A DNA stretch of 7,346 nt from an uncultured Arcanobacterium sp. (GTDB lineage Bacteria; Actinomycetota; Actinomycetes; Actinomycetales; Actinomycetaceae). Location of the stretch: the NCBI RefSeq assembly GCF_947253055.1, contig NZ_CAMXYE010000071.1, forward strand, positions 1 to 7,346, given 5' to 3'. How positions within the stretch are numbered: the stretch's first letter is position 1; the number at the start of each line of letters is the position of its first letter. The notes under the pieces were generated by a model, which made no database searches, had not been told where the DNA came from, and worked only from the letters and a program-made list of their open reading frames with translations. This document shows positions 7,006-7,346 of the stretch, piece after piece. A program made the translations under genes and the position numbers.

Positions 7006-7039
7006 AGTTCTGTCCATTGGAAAGTTATGTCTATTGGAA
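7006..7039. repeat. Two 17-bp tandem repeats, plus the start of a third copy
   Basis: AGTTCTGTCCATTGGAA at 7006-7022 is followed immediately by AGTTATGTCTATTGGAA at 7023-7039, with two mismatches. The start of a third copy, AGTTTTG, begins at 7040. The 17-bp spacing is not a whole number of helical turns. It could be a protein-binding site for the permease promoter region or a local duplication; no known operator is recognised. Confidence 0.7.
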
Positions 7040-7143
7040 AGTTTTGCTGGTTTGAGTTTCGCTTGTGCTTTGGGCGCACAAGGAGATACATATCCCATTT
7101 TTTATTTTCTTCCGCTCTTAACGCTCTCCTACCAATAAACTGA
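7027..7143 (+). CDS. Possible 38-codon leader peptide ahead of the permease, uncertain
   Basis: An open frame from ATG at 7027 to TGA at 7141, with GGAAAG at 7019-7024 as a possible ribosome binding site. The product is rich in aromatic residues: Phe6, Trp8, Phe9, Phe11, Phe15, Tyr21, Phe25 and Phe27, with clustered Arg at 17, 19 and 20 and Cys at 7 and 14. No family is recognised. Its position before an amino-acid permease and among several inverted repeats would suit an attenuation leader. Chance is a real alternative, because short T-rich frames readily give Phe, and no promoter upstream of it is identified. Confidence 0.2.
   Translation: MSIGKFCWFEFRLCFGRTRRYISHFLFSSALNALLPIN
7062..7082 (+). 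repeat. Perfect 7-bp inverted repeat in the permease leader
   Basis: CTTGTGC at 7062-7068 and GCACAAG at 7076-7082 are exact reverse complements around a seven-base TTTGGGC loop. A T-rich run begins at 7098, 15 bases after the stem, too far for a classic terminator. It may be a regulatory hairpin or an operator dyad. Confidence 0.5.
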
Positions 7144-7148
7144 ACAGA

Positions 7149-7194
7149 TATAGGTATTTTGGGTGGAGATTATCCCAATTTCCCCCCGCCTATA
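7149..7194 (+). repeat. Nested inverted repeats in the permease leader
   Basis: TATAGG at 7149-7154 pairs with CCTATA at 7189-7194, and inside it TTGGG at 7159-7163 pairs with CCCAA at 7174-7178 around a ten-base loop. The inner and outer helices are separated by unpaired bases, including a run of six C at 7182-7187. An alternative outer pairing, GGTAT at 7153-7157 with ATACC at 7192-7196, is also possible. No known riboswitch class is recognised. Confidence 0.4.
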
Positions 7195-7197
7195 CCG

Positions 7198-7216
7198 CAA
7201 TTGTATATATCAATTG
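7198..7216 (+). repeat. CAATTG/CAATTG hairpin abutting the permease ribosome binding site
   Basis: Two copies of the self-complementary CAATTG, at 7198-7203 and 7211-7216, flank TATATAT and can form a six-base-pair stem with a seven-base loop. The last base of the second copy is the first G of the permease Shine-Dalgarno sequence, so folding could affect initiation. As DNA, the paired palindromes could equally be a repressor site. Confidence 0.45.
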
Positions 7217-7221
7217 GAGAG
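7216..7221 (+). promoter_or_regulatory. Permease ribosome binding site
   Basis: GGAGAG precedes the ATG at 7226 with normal spacing (six bases after GGAG) and supports that start. The stretch 6991-7215 upstream holds the repeats and small open frame listed separately; no confident promoter was found in it. Confidence 0.75.
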
Positions 7222-7225
7222 AAAA

Positions 7226-7346
7226 ATGACGGGAAAATCTAGAAGCACGCATTTGAAGCGGCGCTTAACAAGTCCACAAGTTGCTATGATTGCGCTTTCC
7301 GGCGCACTGGGGACCGGACTCTTTTTGGGTTCCGGATCTACTATCT
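7226..7346 (+). CDS. Amino-acid permease of the APC superfamily, N-terminal fragment
   Basis: Forty codons are visible before the window ends. A short hydrophilic, basic N-terminus (MTGKSRSTHLKRRLTS) leads into the first membrane helix with MIALSGALGTGLFLGSGSTI. The LKRxL segment followed by MIALxGxxGTGLFLGSG is the hallmark of the amino-acid transporter (AAT) branch that includes LysP, AroP, PheP, GabP and CycA; the Gly-rich stretch of helix 1 helps bind substrate in this family. It would be an inner-membrane, probably proton-coupled amino-acid importer. The substrate cannot be assigned from this fragment. The start is set by GGAGAG at 7216. It is separated from rpmB by a terminator and a structured leader, so it is probably its own transcription unit. 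Confidence 0.9.
   Translation, partial: MTGKSRSTHLKRRLTSPQVAMIALSGALGTGLFLGSGSTI

Noticed and set aside
7082..7110. Second intrinsic terminator, GGAGATACATATCCC followed by a T-rich run
   Set aside because: The possible stem needs a bulge and gives only about five pairs. With the strong terminator at 6960-6990 there is little reason to call another.
7153..7203. T-box riboswitch before the permease
   Set aside because: GGGTGG at 7161-7166 and ACCGC at 7194-7198 recall the T-box consensus, but they are about 27 bases apart instead of nearly contiguous, and no stem I with a specifier loop is recognisable upstream.

Overview
The window looks like core chromosome from a medium-GC actinobacterium. 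The order recG, rsmD, coaD, a SepIVA-like coiled-coil gene, a DUF177 (YceD) gene, rnc, mutM is a compacted version of the order known from mycobacteria and other Actinomycetota. Base composition appears close to even, far below Streptomyces or Mycobacterium, so a lower-GC family such as Actinomycetaceae is a reasonable guess. No marker here fixes the genus.

Positions 1-6619 hold eight minus-strand genes that read as one operon, in transcription order recG, rsmD, coaD, sepIVA-like, DUF177, rnc, mutM, and a response regulator cut by the window edge. Junctions are 1-nt gaps, 4- to 14-nt overlaps, and one 12-nt gap before the response regulator. No terminator or promoter-sized space is visible inside. 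Four annotated starts differ from the longest open frames, because the longest frames run back into the upstream gene. The operon joins replication-fork rescue (RecG), 16S rRNA methylation (RsmD), coenzyme A synthesis (CoaD), septation and envelope growth (SepIVA-like), probable large-subunit rRNA maturation (DUF177), RNA processing (RNase III), oxidative DNA damage repair (MutM) and a two-component regulator.

Positions 6620-6743 are a divergent intergenic region. It carries a convincing plus-strand promoter for rpmB (ribosomal protein L28, zinc-ribbon form) and a good ribosome binding site for recG on the other strand. rpmB ends in a strong intrinsic terminator at 6960-6990.

Positions 6991-7225 are a leader region before an amino-acid permease whose first 40 codons end the window. 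It contains a 17-bp tandem repeat, a 38-codon open frame rich in aromatic residues, several inverted repeats, and a small hairpin abutting the permease ribosome binding site. This is the most structured non-coding DNA in the window and the best candidate for undescribed regulation.

No mobile element, CRISPR array, tRNA, rRNA or defence system was seen. Most of the window is ordinary core genome. The oddities are the leader region, a 9-bp in-frame repeat in recG, the absence of rpmF and of a DAK/YloV gene at their usual places, and the response regulator on the end of the operon.
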